A stretch of 64,000 nt of DNA from CBDBIG01 sp965205845 [NCBI: bacterium] (lineage in GTDB: Bacteria; SAR324), in the NCBI GenBank assembly GCA_965205845.1, contig CBDBIG010000005.1, positions 186,001-250,000 of the forward strand, given 5' to 3'. The translations under genes were made by a program, and so were the position numbers. The notes beneath the pieces are model-generated. The model did not search any database and was not told the origin of the DNA. It worked only from the letters and a program-made list of their open reading frames with translations. Every line of letters starts with the position of its first letter. The stretch's first letter is position 1. Shown here one piece after another: positions 7,903-16,871 of this stretch.

Positions 7903-9453
7903 ATGCACTTATTCGGCTTTGCCCCCACTGGAATACCCGCCTGGGATACCATATTGCGCCAATTAGAGCAACGTGCGCGGCGCGAACCCCCACCAAAACC
8001 CCGCGGGGCTCAAAAACTGGCCATACTCAAAGCCTTGTTACAGCACTTAAAGCATGACCCCCTTGCCCATAACGAACCGCGCCATTCTACGCAAATGGTA
8101 CACGTTGCGGGTACGGTAGGCAAAGGGTTAACCGCCATGATGATTACCAAATTGCTTGGGCACGTAAGCCACCTTGCCTCCAGTGTGCACACAAAGGGAG
8201 GGGTTGGACTGTTTACCTCACCGCATTTAGTGCGGTTGGAAGAGCGCATTCAGTACAACGGTCAGCCGATGCCGCCTGCTATTTTGGCTCAAGCAGGCCA
8301 GGCTGTGTTTGCCGCCGAGGCCCGTTTAGAGCCTGTGTCCTCTTTTTTTGACATCATGACCCTGATTGCATGGATGGCATTTGGGCTGAAACAAGCCCGA
8401 TGGGCGGTGATGGAAACGGGTATGGGTGGCACGGCGGACGCCACCAACGCCATTGAGGAAAAATGTTGCGCCGTAATTACCCGCATTGGTTTAGACCATC
8501 AAGCACAGCTAGGCAAAGGTCTCCAAAACATTGCGCGTGAAAAACTTGGCATTACCCGTCCTCGAACCCCCTTGGTGTTGGCGGTACAACCCCCCGCCTT
8601 AGAGCGTTGGATGCAAGCCAAGGCCAAGCAGCAAGGGGTGAGCGATGTGCACCACGTGCGCTTGAGCCCCATCAAAGCCTACCGCCGAGGGGCACAACGC
8701 GGGGTTGTGTTGGCAGACAGGCAGCGAATTGCCTTGCCTTCGAGCATTCCAAATGGTACCCGTTTGCCCGATGAAGCCGAATGCCACCTCACCAACGTTC
8801 GTTTACAATGCCTTGCCAATGCGGTGCTTACCGTGAAGGTTTGCCTAGGGCACACATACCCTCAGCCAATCCAGCATAGCAAACGGCCCGCCACCCAGTT
8901 AGTTCATACAAAAGCGTGGCAGCAAGGCCTGGCTCAAGCCTTACAAACCCCGTGGAACGGGCGCTTACACATTTTGCAGCAGCAAGCCACCCCTAAAGGG
9001 ATCTTGCTTTGGTTGTTGTTAGATGGCGCCCATAATCCTCCAGCAATCAAGGCGCTGTGTACGCAGCTGCGCCGCTGGAAAATACCCCGCATGCAGCTGG
9101 TGTTTGCCATGCATACCGACAAACTGACCGCTGCCATGGCAGCCCCACTCCTTAGCTTATTTGGCCTTGCAAGCCAGGTAATCTTGCCACAACAGTCAGC
9201 ACCACGCTTTGCCAAGCCTGCACACATCCAAAATTTTATTCTAAAAGCCTGCCAACGCAACATGCCCCCCCCCCTTTTGCCCCCTTTACTTTTGGCAGAG
9301 AACGCCCCCGAAGCCCTGCAAAAAGCAGCGCAAACACCCCAAATGCCCTTGGTGGTTGCGGGTTCTTTGTGGCTGGCAGGAGAGGTTTTTGAGCAGTTGC
9401 AACATTGGCAACATGCTTTTAAAAAACCCGTCGGGCTTGGAAACCGTCACTAA
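7903..9453 (+). CDS. folC: Folylpolyglutamate synthase / dihydrofolate synthase
   Basis: A cytoplasmic Mur-ligase-family enzyme that adds glutamate to dihydropteroate and folates. Family landmarks are in order: a P-loop region HVAGTVGKGLTAMM near residues 67-80, LFTSPHLVRLEERI, METGMGGTADATNAI, ITRIGLDHQAQLGKG with IAREKLGI, and LLLDGAHNPPAIKAL in the C-terminal domain. The P-loop differs from the usual GTNGKGST: Asn is Val and the Ser after GKG is Leu. I prefer ATG 7903, with AAAGGG eight bases upstream, over 7831; this gives 516 residues, long for the family. Its stop overlaps the convergent gcvT stop. Confidence 0.9.
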   Translation: MHLFGFAPTGIPAWDTILRQLEQRARREPPPKPRGAQKLAILKALLQHLKHDPLAHNEPRHSTQMVHVAGTVGKGLTAMMITKLLGHVSHLASSVHTKGGVGLFTSPHLVRLEERIQYNGQPMPPAILAQAGQAVFAAEARLEPVSSFFDIMTLIAWMAFGLKQARWAVMETGMGGTADATNAIEEKCCAVITRIGLDHQAQLGKGLQNIAREKLGITRPRTPLVLAVQPPALERWMQAKAKQQGVSDVHHVRLSPIKAYRRGAQRGVVLADRQRIALPSSIPNGTRLPDEAECHLTNVRLQCLANAVLTVKVCLGHTYPQPIQHSKRPATQLVHTKAWQQGLAQALQTPWNGRLHILQQQATPKGILLWLLLDGAHNPPAIKALCTQLRRWKIPRMQLVFAMHTDKLTAAMAAPLLSLFGLASQVILPQQSAPRFAKPAHIQNFILKACQRNMPPPLLPPLLLAENAPEALQKAAQTPQMPLVVAGSLWLAGEVFEQLQHWQHAFKKPVGLGNRH

Positions 9454-10559
9454 CCACGTGTGTCAGGGTTTTGGTAAAAGGGGCGTTTCACCACGTCTAC
9501 TTCAAGCAAGCGCCCGCGTACATTAACCTGCAAGCGTTGCCCAGCCTTGGCCAAATGCCGCCTCACCTTCCCCAAAGCAATGGCTTTTTCGAGGGTAGGA
9601 GAATACCCCCCCGAGGTGGTCTGCCCCACCACTTGACCATCGAACAGCAAAGGGACGTTCTCGCGTACAATCCCGCGCCCTTGCACTTGTAACCCTACGT
9701 GTAAATCATAGGTTTTGGTCTGCTTTTGGGCCAAAATGGCAGCGGCGCCCACGCAAATGTCTGCTGTGTTCACCTTAACAGCCCAACCGAGTCCACATTC
9801 TAAAGGGTGCCAATCCTCGCGGAGTTCATGCCCATAAAGGGCCATGGCTGCTTCTAAACGCAAAGAATCACGTGCTGCAAGACCAATGGGTGCTACTTGC
9901 AACTCTTGGGTGAGTCCGCACCAAATGGCTTGGGCATCTTGGCGCGTTACAGAAATCTCACAGCCAGGCTCACCCGTATAACCCGTACGGGCCAAAAACA
10001 CGGGTTTGCCGAACATGGTAGTTTCGGTAAATGTGTAATAGCCCAGGTGTTCTGGTGCAAAAGCGCACACACCGCGCAAGCGCTCAAAAGCCTTGGGCCC
10101 TTGTACTGCAAACAAGCACAGGGCATCCGATCGATCCTCAATGCTGACATCCCTACCCTTGGCCACGCTTTGCAACTGGGCTAAATCGACGCTCCGCCGC
10201 GCAGCGTTCACAATCACGCGGTGCTCGTGTTGAGAGATGCGATACACAATGAGGTCATCCAATACCCCTCCGTTTTCTTGACATAATGGTGAATACAGTG
10301 CCTGACCCTCGGTCATCCCTAAAACATCGTTGGTAACGGCGTAATTCAAAAACGCCGCACTGCCCTTGCCGCGCACCACAAACTGGCCCATATGGGTAAT
10401 ATCAAACACCCCCACCTCATGCCTTACCAAATGGTGTTCTTCTAAGGGTTTGGTTCGGTGGTGTAAAGGCATCATAAATCCAGCAAAAGGCGCCCATTTA
10501 GCGCCTGCTTGGGCATGCAGGGCATGCAGTGGTAATCGTTTTTCATTACTTAGGTTCAT
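9450..10559 (-). CDS. gcvT: Aminomethyltransferase, glycine cleavage T protein
   Basis: The T protein moves the methylene group from aminomethyl-lipoyl H protein to tetrahydrofolate. The protein is 369 aa from ATG 10559 (a GTG at 10562 is one codon earlier). It has FAGFMMPLHH, FDITHMGQF, YSPLCQENGGVLDDLIVYR, LARTGYTGEPGCEI and LAARDSLRLEAAMALYGHEL, all normal GcvT landmarks, and the C-terminal barrel segment GYSPTLEKAIALGKV. No gcvH or gcvP is in the window. I looked for a glycine riboswitch upstream and did not see one. The stop overlaps the end of folC by a few bases, convergently. Confidence 0.95.
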   Translation of the reverse strand: MNLSNEKRLPLHALHAQAGAKWAPFAGFMMPLHHRTKPLEEHHLVRHEVGVFDITHMGQFVVRGKGSAAFLNYAVTNDVLGMTEGQALYSPLCQENGGVLDDLIVYRISQHEHRVIVNAARRSVDLAQLQSVAKGRDVSIEDRSDALCLFAVQGPKAFERLRGVCAFAPEHLGYYTFTETTMFGKPVFLARTGYTGEPGCEISVTRQDAQAIWCGLTQELQVAPIGLAARDSLRLEAAMALYGHELREDWHPLECGLGWAVKVNTADICVGAAAILAQKQTKTYDLHVGLQVQGRGIVRENVPLLFDGQVVGQTTSGGYSPTLEKAIALGKVRRHLAKAGQRLQVNVRGRLLEVDVVKRPFYQNPDTRG

Positions 10560-10661
10560 CACAACGCGGCTTTGCTTTTAAGACAGGAGATTTTCACTAT
10601 GGCAATATTACACAACAAGGTGCGCTCTATATTTGCCCATTGCTTGCGCTTTTGACAAGCG

Positions 10662-10692
10662 TTGAGATAAAAAATTTCCATGGTGCTATAAT
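10662..10692 (+). promoter_or_regulatory. Candidate promoter for carA
   Basis: TTGAGA at 10662-10667 and a perfect TATAAT at 10687-10692 are spaced 19 bp apart in an AT-rich stretch. A TTGACA ten bases earlier is too far away to pair with this -10. Transcription from here would give a leader of about 200 nt before carA. Confidence 0.4.
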
Positions 10693-10786
10693 GACGCATC
10701 CACGCATAGTGCCCACATGTCGTAACCGCTTGCCTATGATAAAGGATGCAAGACAGGAGACCGTTATTGGCAGGCGGTGGTAGGCT

Positions 10787-10908
10787 TGCGACCATTTACA
10801 AAAAAGCGGGTGGTGTAAGGCAGCATGGATAAACAAAACAAAGGCAGTGGCGGTGGCAGTCCCCCTGCGACCATTTACAAAAAAGCGGGTGGTGTAAGGC
10901 AGCATGGA
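10787..10908. repeat. Duplicated translation-start region of carA (43-bp direct repeat, 79-bp spacing)
   Basis: Bases 10787-10829 recur at 10866-10908, including the ATGGA of the carA start. The upstream copy therefore carries a decoy ATG at 10825 that opens a short frame (MDKQNKGSGGGSPPATIY...) running out of frame across the carA start. This could affect ribosome access, or it may be only a scar. Confidence 0.85.
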
Positions 10909-12079
10909 GAACAAAGCAAAAGCAATGGAGATGCGAGAGGGTGTGTTGGTACTACAAGGAGGAAAAACATTTCGCGGCCGCCTACGCACCCATGCTAGCC
11001 AAGGCAGCGGAGAGGTAATTTTTAACACCGCCATGACAGGGTATCAAGAAATTGTGGGCGATCCCTCCTACCACCGCCAAATTGTGGTGATGACCCAACC
11101 CCACATAGGCAATTACGGAATAAGCAGTGCAGATCGCGAATCGCGCGGTATTTTTGCCAGTGCTCTGATAATCAAAGAACTCAGCCCCATTACCAGTAAT
11201 TGGCGTGCTGAAACCAGCCTTGAAGCGCATTTAGACAAGTACGCCATTCCTTTGCTTGAAGGGGTAAATACCCGCCAGTTGGTGCTTAACTTGCGTGATG
11301 AAGGTACGCGGACAGGGGTGATTGCACCAGCCAATACCTCACGCGAGGCACTGCAAAAAATGCTTGCGCAAACCCCCGATATGGCGGGCTGCCAACTGGC
11401 CGAAGAGGTTTCTACAAAACAGGCGTATGGCTGGGGTGATGAGGTTCCACAACCTGCACGCCTTGACCCCTTACCCCTAAACGCCCATGCCATTTCCCAA
11501 CCCACACCCTTTAAGGTGGTGGCCTACGACTACGGCATTAAGCATGCCCTGCTTCGTCAAATGGTAAGTTTTGGCATGCAAGTAGAGGTGGTCCCCTGCG
11601 CTACCCCCGCAGCCGAAGTGCTGGCCAAAAAACCCGATGGTGTGTTTTTATCCAACGGGCCTGGGGATCCAAAACCCTTACGTAAAGCGGTTAAAAATGT
11701 GCAAGATTTGCTGGGCAGGGTGCCTATTTTTGGGGTGTGCTTAGGGCATCAAATATTGGGTTTGGCTTTGGGTGGGCACACGTTTAAGTTGAAATTTGGG
11801 CATCACGGGGCGAACCACCCCGTAAAGCACTTGGCCAGTGGCAGGGTAGAAATTACCAGCCAAAACCACGGCTTTGCCATCGCTTCCCAAGGTCTGCCTC
11901 AAGGGGTCCAGATCACCCATGTCAATTTAAACGACGACACCATAGCAGGTTTAGAGAGTGTTGAGCACAGTGCTTTTTCGGTGCAATACCACCCTGAAGC
12001 TTCCCCTGGCCCCCACGATTCACGCTATTTGTTTGGGTATTTTGCCCAGCGCATGCTGCAATCGAGAAACAAGGACTAA
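10904..12079 (+). CDS. carA: Carbamoyl-phosphate synthase, small (glutaminase) subunit
   Basis: The glutamine amidotransferase subunit supplies ammonia to CarB for arginine and pyrimidine synthesis. Protein of 391 residues. The N-terminal CPSase domain has the FNTAMTGYQEI landmark. The C-terminal class I GATase has SNGPGDP, the nucleophile elbow GVCLGHQILGLALGG, and the catalytic His-Glu in YHPEASPGPHDS. ATG 10904 is chosen, but in-frame ATGs at 10925 and 10931 are possible. carB is not next door; the following genes are on the other strand. Three copies of AAGGACT run through the stop codon (12070-12090), another small tandem duplication at a gene end. Confidence 0.95.
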   Translation: MENKAKAMEMREGVLVLQGGKTFRGRLRTHASQGSGEVIFNTAMTGYQEIVGDPSYHRQIVVMTQPHIGNYGISSADRESRGIFASALIIKELSPITSNWRAETSLEAHLDKYAIPLLEGVNTRQLVLNLRDEGTRTGVIAPANTSREALQKMLAQTPDMAGCQLAEEVSTKQAYGWGDEVPQPARLDPLPLNAHAISQPTPFKVVAYDYGIKHALLRQMVSFGMQVEVVPCATPAAEVLAKKPDGVFLSNGPGDPKPLRKAVKNVQDLLGRVPIFGVCLGHQILGLALGGHTFKLKFGHHGANHPVKHLASGRVEITSQNHGFAIASQGLPQGVQITHVNLNDDTIAGLESVEHSAFSVQYHPEASPGPHDSRYLFGYFAQRMLQSRNKD

Positions 12080-12178
12080 GGACTAAGGACTATGAGGGGC
12101 TTTTGTAGTGCAGTCGCAAGGTTTTTGAGCCCAAAATCTTGACAGGCAAGGGAGATATATTTTCCCCTTGAGGCAAGG

Positions 12179-13162
12179 CTAGCCTTGTACACCACCATCG
12201 TGCAGATGGCATTCGACCACACCATTTTTGTGTTGCAATCGCTTGGGGGTTTGCTTTGCGCAGCGCGGGCCAGCTTCTTCACAGCGTGGATGAAAACTGC
12301 AACCTGTGGGTGGGTAAAGCGGGTTTGGGAATTCCTGCTTTAAATGCGCATCAGGAATGCCAAGATCTGGATTTGGGGTGAGCACAGAGGTTAGCAACGC
12401 CTTGGTGTACGGGTGTTGCGGCTCATGAAACAAGGCATCGGTTGGATGTTGTTCCACAATGCGCCCAAGGTGCATCACCGCAACCTGGGTCGCAAGGTGC
12501 TCCACCACGGCTAAATTGTGACTAATAAACAGGTAGGTTAAATCGAGCTCGTTACGTAAATCAATGAGCAGGTTTAAAATTTGCGATTGCACAGACACAT
12601 CCAAGGCCGAGGTGGGCTCATCGCAGATTACGATGGAAGGGCGCATGACCAAGGCACGGGCAATGGCAACGCGTTGGCGCTGACCGCCCGAAAGTTGGTT
12701 GGGGAAAGCACCTGCCAAACGCTTAGGCAAACCCACTAAATCGAGCATTTCATCCACCTTAGCCCGTTGTTCTTGCGCCTTGCCCATGTGGTGTACGCGC
12801 AGGGGCAAAGAGATAATATCACCCACGCTTTTGCGCGGGTTAAGTGAGGAATAGGGGTCTTGAAAAATGGGTTGAATGCGATGCGCAATCGCCCTTCTGT
12901 CCCATTCTTCAATGGGCTTGCCATCGATAAAAGTCGTGCCGCTGCTGGGTTTTTCCAAACCGAGCAGCACGCGTGAAAGGGTGGTTTTTCCACAACCTGA
13001 CTCCCCTACCAAGCCCACTACATCCCTCTTGTAAATGGACAGGCTTACCCCATTCACGGCACGCAAGGGTAGTTTGGGGCTAAATATGCTCTCACGCACT
13101 GAATATACTACAGAAATATCTTGCAATTCCAATACGGGTACGCTTGTTTGCTCGCTATTCAT
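12179..13162 (-). CDS. dppF: Dipeptide/oligopeptide ABC transporter, ATP-binding protein (DppF-like)
   Basis: One of the two ATPases powering the peptide importer, 327 aa. Walker A is [15 protein letters not shown], the signature is NQLSGGQRQRVAIARAL, and Walker B is IVICDEPTSALD. The C-terminal OppF-type extension has GCSFHPRCEEAGPRC, whose cysteines can bind an Fe-S cluster in this family. It is the last gene of the dppABCDF set on the minus strand, separated from dppD by 313 bp that hold a degenerate ATPase remnant. The substrate (di- or oligopeptide) cannot be decided from sequence. Confidence 0.92.
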   Translation of the reverse strand: MNSEQTSVPVLELQDISVVYSVRESIFSPKLPLRAVNGVSLSIYKRDVVGLVGESGCGKTTLSRVLLGLEKPSSGTTFIDGKPIEEWDRRAIAHRIQPIFQDPYSSLNPRKSVGDIISLPLRVHHMGKAQEQRAKVDEMLDLVGLPKRLAGAFPNQLSGGQRQRVAIARALVMRPSIVICDEPTSALDVSVQSQILNLLIDLRNELDLTYLFISHNLAVVEHLATQVAVMHLGRIVEQHPTDALFHEPQHPYTKALLTSVLTPNPDLGIPDAHLKQEFPNPLYPPTGCSFHPRCEEAGPRCAKQTPKRLQHKNGVVECHLHDGGVQG

Positions 13163-13264
13163 GAACCACTATTTACGCTTATAATGAAAAATTGATCAAA
13201 TCCAAAGGGTTGCTGTCCGCAGTAGAACAAGGAGGCAAAAGGGGTTTTTCAAAAACGGCGCACA

Positions 13265-13420
13265 TCAAACATATACCAAAGGGGTTAAAAGCACAGGCAC
13301 CTGGTGGGTATGGGCAAAAATAGCCTTTAAACAAGCAACCCTCCGCCTTAGCCCATCAAATGGGCACCATTTTAACGTTCCCGATAAATGGGTGCCATGC
13401 TTATGGTCCCAATTCATGTT
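13265..13420 (-). pseudogene. Degenerate 3' remnant of a DppD-type ABC ATPase gene
   Basis: In the long gap between dppF and dppD, the minus strand still resembles the last 40 codons of dppD next door. Shared words in matching order include CCTTTAAACAAGCAACCCTC versus CTTTTAAACACACAACCCTC, TTAGCCCAT versus TTGCCCATT, and CCCGATAAA versus CCAGGGATA. Translation shows scattered C-terminal landmarks, but frames are broken. It looks like the tail of a duplicated ATPase gene that has been deleted and eroded. Detected by eye only. Confidence 0.45.
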
Positions 13421-13475
13421 TACATACCACCATAGATCATAGGATTGGCCTATGAGGGTGGGTCGCACTTTTTTC

Positions 13476-14495
13476 TTAAGAGGCAGCCCTCATTTGCTGT
13501 GTGTGCTTTTTGAGATCCTCCGCAGGAAGTACGCAGCGATAGCTGTGGTCGCTACCCAAATTCACCAAGGGTGGGGTCCCCTTTTGGCAGGCATCGTGGG
13601 CATAGGCACAGCGGCTTTTAAACACACAACCCTCAATCTTGCCCATTAAAGTAGGGACCATACCAGGGATAGAGCCTAGTTTTTCGCCATGGGCTACCTG
13701 ACCTGGTATGGGGATACAACGTAGCAAACCTTGAGTGTAAGGGTGCATCGGTTCACTAAAAATCTGTTTCACACTGCCTGTTTCCACAAATTCACCCGCA
13801 TACATTACGGCCACCTTGTCTGCAATGCGCGAGACCACCCCTAGGTCGTGGGTAATAAGCAATACCGCCATGTCAAACTCTTTGCGTAAATCGTTGAGTA
13901 CTCGCAGAATTTGAGCTTGAATGGTTACATCGAGGGCTGTGGTAGGTTCGTCGCAAATAAGCAATTCAGGACTACACATCAAAGCCATGGCAATCATAAC
14001 GCGTTGTCGCAAACCACCCGAAAGCTGATGGGGGTATTGGCGTAGGCGTTTGGCGGCAGCGGTAATGCCTACCCGTTCCAGCAAAAAAACCGCCCGCTCG
14101 CGTGCTTGGGTGGTGGGAATACGCTGATGTTGATGTAGCACCTCACAGAGCTGCTCACCAATGGTATAGACGGGATTGAGGGAGGTCATGGGTTCTTGAA
14201 AAATCATGGCCATGCGCTGTCCAAGGATTTGGCGTGCCATTTGGCGTTTGGAAATCGAGAGCAGGTCGATCCCAGCAAAGTTTAGCGCCTTGGCACTCCG
14301 CACAGCACGCCTTGGTAATAAACCCATCAGTGCAAACGAACTCAAGGATTTTCCACAACCCGATTCCCCCACGATACAAAAACTTTCGCCTTTGTTCACC
14401 TCAAAAGAAACGCCACGCACAGCGTGCAGATGACCATTGGCCAAGGCAATGCTTACCTGCAAATTGTCTACTGCAAGCAAAGGATCCGTTGTCAT
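13476..14495 (-). CDS. dppD: Dipeptide/oligopeptide ABC transporter, ATP-binding protein (DppD-like)
   Basis: The partner ATPase of DppF, 339 aa. Walker A is [17 protein letters not shown], the signature [17 protein letters not shown], Walker [15 protein letters not shown], and the H-loop ITHDLGVVS. The C-terminal family extension has [17 protein letters not shown]. It follows dppC by 63 bp in the same operon. An AGGAGGTTA ribosome site lies a few bases upstream of ATG 14495. Confidence 0.93.
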   Translation of the reverse strand: MTTDPLLAVDNLQVSIALANGHLHAVRGVSFEVNKGESFCIVGESGCGKSLSSFALMGLLPRRAVRSAKALNFAGIDLLSISKRQMARQILGQRMAMIFQEPMTSLNPVYTIGEQLCEVLHQHQRIPTTQARERAVFLLERVGITAAAKRLRQYPHQLSGGLRQRVMIAMALMCSPELLICDEPTTALDVTIQAQILRVLNDLRKEFDMAVLLITHDLGVVSRIADKVAVMYAGEFVETGSVKQIFSEPMHPYTQGLLRCIPIPGQVAHGEKLGSIPGMVPTLMGKIEGCVFKSRCAYAHDACQKGTPPLVNLGSDHSYRCVLPAEDLKKHTQQMRAAS

Positions 14496-14558
14496 GTTTT
14501 CATAACCTCCTTGTGTGTGTGCCTGTTACCGAGGCGAATTGTTACTTTGCGGGGCTGG

Positions 14559-15470
14559 TTAGTTTCGGTTTTCGGGTGCAGTTACATCGCGGACACCATC
14601 GCCTAAAAGGTTGATGGCCAGCACCAACATAAACAAAGCCACCCCTGGGATGGTAATCAGCCAAGGTTCAAACAACAACAACTCCTTGCCCTCGGAAACC
14701 ATCAAACCCCAAGAAGGCAAGGGCGGCTGCACCCCTAAACCCAAAAACGACAGCGCAGCTTCAAGCAAAATGGCATGGGCCATTTCGAGGGTAATCACCA
14801 CAATCAAGTTGTTTAACACATTGGGAAGCACTTCTGTGGCCAAAATACGCAAAGGTGAACACCCCAATGCACGCGCAGAGGTAATGTAGTCGAGCTGGCG
14901 TATTTGCAAGGTGGAAGCCCGCATCACCACCGCATAGCGATCCCAAATAAGGAGGCCTAAAACCATGATAACCACCTGCAACGACCCTCCCACAATGGCC
15001 ACCACGGCAAGGGCTACCAACACCACAGGCATCGAAAGTCGAACCGTAATTAGAAAAGTGACGAATAGATCAACCCGCCCGCCAAAATAGCCTGCACAAA
15101 TGCCCATGATCGAGCCAATAACGCCTGAAAGGAGGGCAGCTCCAAAGCCAATCAGCAGGGAAATACGTGCACCGTAAGCCATCCTCGCCCAATAATCGCG
15201 ACCCAGGTGGTCGGTGCCTAAGGGGTTATTCCACGTTCCTTTTTCGTGCCATACAGGTGGAATGATGCGATTGGTAAGGTCTTGCTGATAAGGGTTGTGG
15301 GGGGTGAGCAGGGGGGCAAAAATGGCCATCACAAAAATAACCAGCAGCACAAAACCGCCAAAGATAAGCCCTTTGTGGTGTAAGCTACGGTTTAGCATTA
15401 CCCGTTTAGGCTGCAACAATGCAATTTCGGATTCATCCGCTAAAGGCATTGGGTTGGGGTGCTGTGCCAT
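14559..15470 (-). CDS. dppC: Dipeptide/oligopeptide ABC transporter, permease (DppC-like)
   Basis: Inner-membrane permease of the BPD_transp_1 family, 303 aa. The cytoplasmic N-terminus is followed by a first membrane segment (FGGFVLLVIFVMAIFAPLL), the family-typical LGTDHLGRDYWARMAYGARIS, and the EAA coupling loop near EAALSFLGLGVQPPLPSWG. It follows dppB by about 160 bp and precedes dppD. Confidence 0.93.
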   Translation of the reverse strand: MAQHPNPMPLADESEIALLQPKRVMLNRSLHHKGLIFGGFVLLVIFVMAIFAPLLTPHNPYQQDLTNRIIPPVWHEKGTWNNPLGTDHLGRDYWARMAYGARISLLIGFGAALLSGVIGSIMGICAGYFGGRVDLFVTFLITVRLSMPVVLVALAVVAIVGGSLQVVIMVLGLLIWDRYAVVMRASTLQIRQLDYITSARALGCSPLRILATEVLPNVLNNLIVVITLEMAHAILLEAALSFLGLGVQPPLPSWGLMVSEGKELLLFEPWLITIPGVALFMLVLAINLLGDGVRDVTAPENRN

Positions 15471-15633
15471 GCTATTTTTCCTTGGCGGTTAAAGTGATGA
15501 AAGAGGAATGCATGTTGTTTTGCGGCACGCACTCAAAATTTTTATCGAGCTAAGGTGTATGTCAAACCATGGACACATCGTTTATAACAGACGCCCCCCT
15601 CACATCCGGAGCGCATCAAACATGGGCAAACCC

Positions 15634-16551
15634 CTAGTGTAAGCGAATGCGTGGGTCAACCCATGCATTAAAAATATCTGCCAAAAAGGTAAGCGTAATG
15701 TAGATACTTGAAAACACCAAAATTAAACCTTGCACCGTGGGAAAATCGCTGCGGGTGATCGACTCCCAACCTAAATGTCCTGCACCTTGCAATACGAAAA
15801 TGGTTTCAATCACGATTGAGCCACCCAGCATAAAGCCAAACTGCACGGCTGCTAGGCTAATCACAGGAAGAATGGCATTGCGTAAGGCATGCTTAAACAA
15901 CACCCTTGGCACCGAAAGCCCTTTGGATCGGGCAGTGCGCACGTAATCCGAATCCAACGCCTCAAGCATTCCTGTACGGGTGAGGCGCATAATGGCAGGG
16001 GTGGCATAGTAGCCAAGCGCAACGGTTGGCATTACAAAATGAAGCCATGTATCCGAGCCAGAAACGGGGAGAACGCCAAATTTTACCGCAAAAAGTACCA
16101 CCAAAATAAGCGAGAACCAAAAGCTAGGCAATGCCTGCCCTACCACTGAGATAAACAGTGCCGCGCGATCAACCAAACTGTTAGGGCGCATGGCAGCCAC
16201 AACCCCCATAGGCAGCGAAATGGCAAAAGCAAACAAAATTGCACTAAATGCAAGGTACATCGTGCGTGGCAAGCGGCTAAAAATAAGGGTGCTTACCTTG
16301 CTTTGAAAATAAAAACTTTCGCCCAAATCACCTTGTAGGGCCTTGCTAATCCATGTCCAATATTGCAGCGCAATAGGACGATCAAAACCGTAGGCCTTGC
16401 GAATGGCCTCAATATCCTCTGCAGAACCTGACTCCCCTGCAATGGCAACGGCGGGATCTCCCGCCGTAAACACAAGGCTAAAGCAAATCGCCGACACGGT
16501 GAGTGCCACCAGCAACGCCAGCCCCAATCGTTTTAAACAATATACCGCCAT
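15634..16551 (-). CDS. dppB: Dipeptide/oligopeptide ABC transporter, permease (DppB-like)
   Basis: The other permease of the importer, 305 aa. It has the N-terminal membrane segment (LGLALLVALTVSAICFSLVF), the family word GDLGESFYF, and the EAA-type loop DYVRTARSKGLS with LRNAILPVIS. It heads the permease-ATPase part of the operon, 320 bp downstream of dppA. That gap carries a strong hairpin just after dppA. Confidence 0.93.
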   Translation of the reverse strand: MAVYCLKRLGLALLVALTVSAICFSLVFTAGDPAVAIAGESGSAEDIEAIRKAYGFDRPIALQYWTWISKALQGDLGESFYFQSKVSTLIFSRLPRTMYLAFSAILFAFAISLPMGVVAAMRPNSLVDRAALFISVVGQALPSFWFSLILVVLFAVKFGVLPVSGSDTWLHFVMPTVALGYYATPAIMRLTRTGMLEALDSDYVRTARSKGLSVPRVLFKHALRNAILPVISLAAVQFGFMLGGSIVIETIFVLQGAGHLGWESITRSDFPTVQGLILVFSSIYITLTFLADIFNAWVDPRIRLH

Positions 16552-16824
16552 GGCACAAACCTTCTTTTTGTCATCGTGCGATCTTAGCGCGATGTAAAAC
16601 GCATTAAAAAACCCGTGTCATTTTTAACGTTTCCTGGGGCAAACACGCATACACCACGGTTTTTTTGCGTGCGAAAGGCAATCTGTACCCCTTATTAAGG
16701 GCTTGAAAGTAAATGCGGGTCGATTTTTTGCGACACAGACCGGCCCGCTTTGGATAGCACAGCACCCTTACTAGGGGCACGCCCTTCGGCCAGCCCAAAT
16801 AACAAGCATGTGCCCATATCAAAC

Positions 16825-16852
16825 AGGGGCTTTTTTTGGTAAAAAAGCCCCT
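16825..16852 (-). terminator. Perfect hairpin just downstream of dppA
   Basis: AGGGGCTTTTTT at 16825-16836 pairs fully with AAAAAAGCCCCT at 16841-16852 around a 4-base loop, starting about 20 bases after the dppA stop. The half AT, half GC stem looks like an intrinsic terminator whose U-tract is part of the stem, usable on either strand. In dpp and opp operons such hairpins often act as partial terminators or RNA stabilisers that keep the binding protein more abundant than the permeases; that role is inferred here. Confidence 0.7.
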
Positions 16853-16871
16853 CGTAAAAACCAACGCTAGC

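Noticed and set aside
10652-10692. TTGACA at 10652 as the -35 of the carA promoter
   Set aside because: It is 29 bp from the TATAAT, too far for a sigma-70 type promoter; the weaker TTGAGA at 10662 fits better.
10560-10790. Glycine riboswitch ahead of gcvT
   Set aside because: The minus-strand leader lacks the conserved aptamer words that I would expect, so I do not call it.
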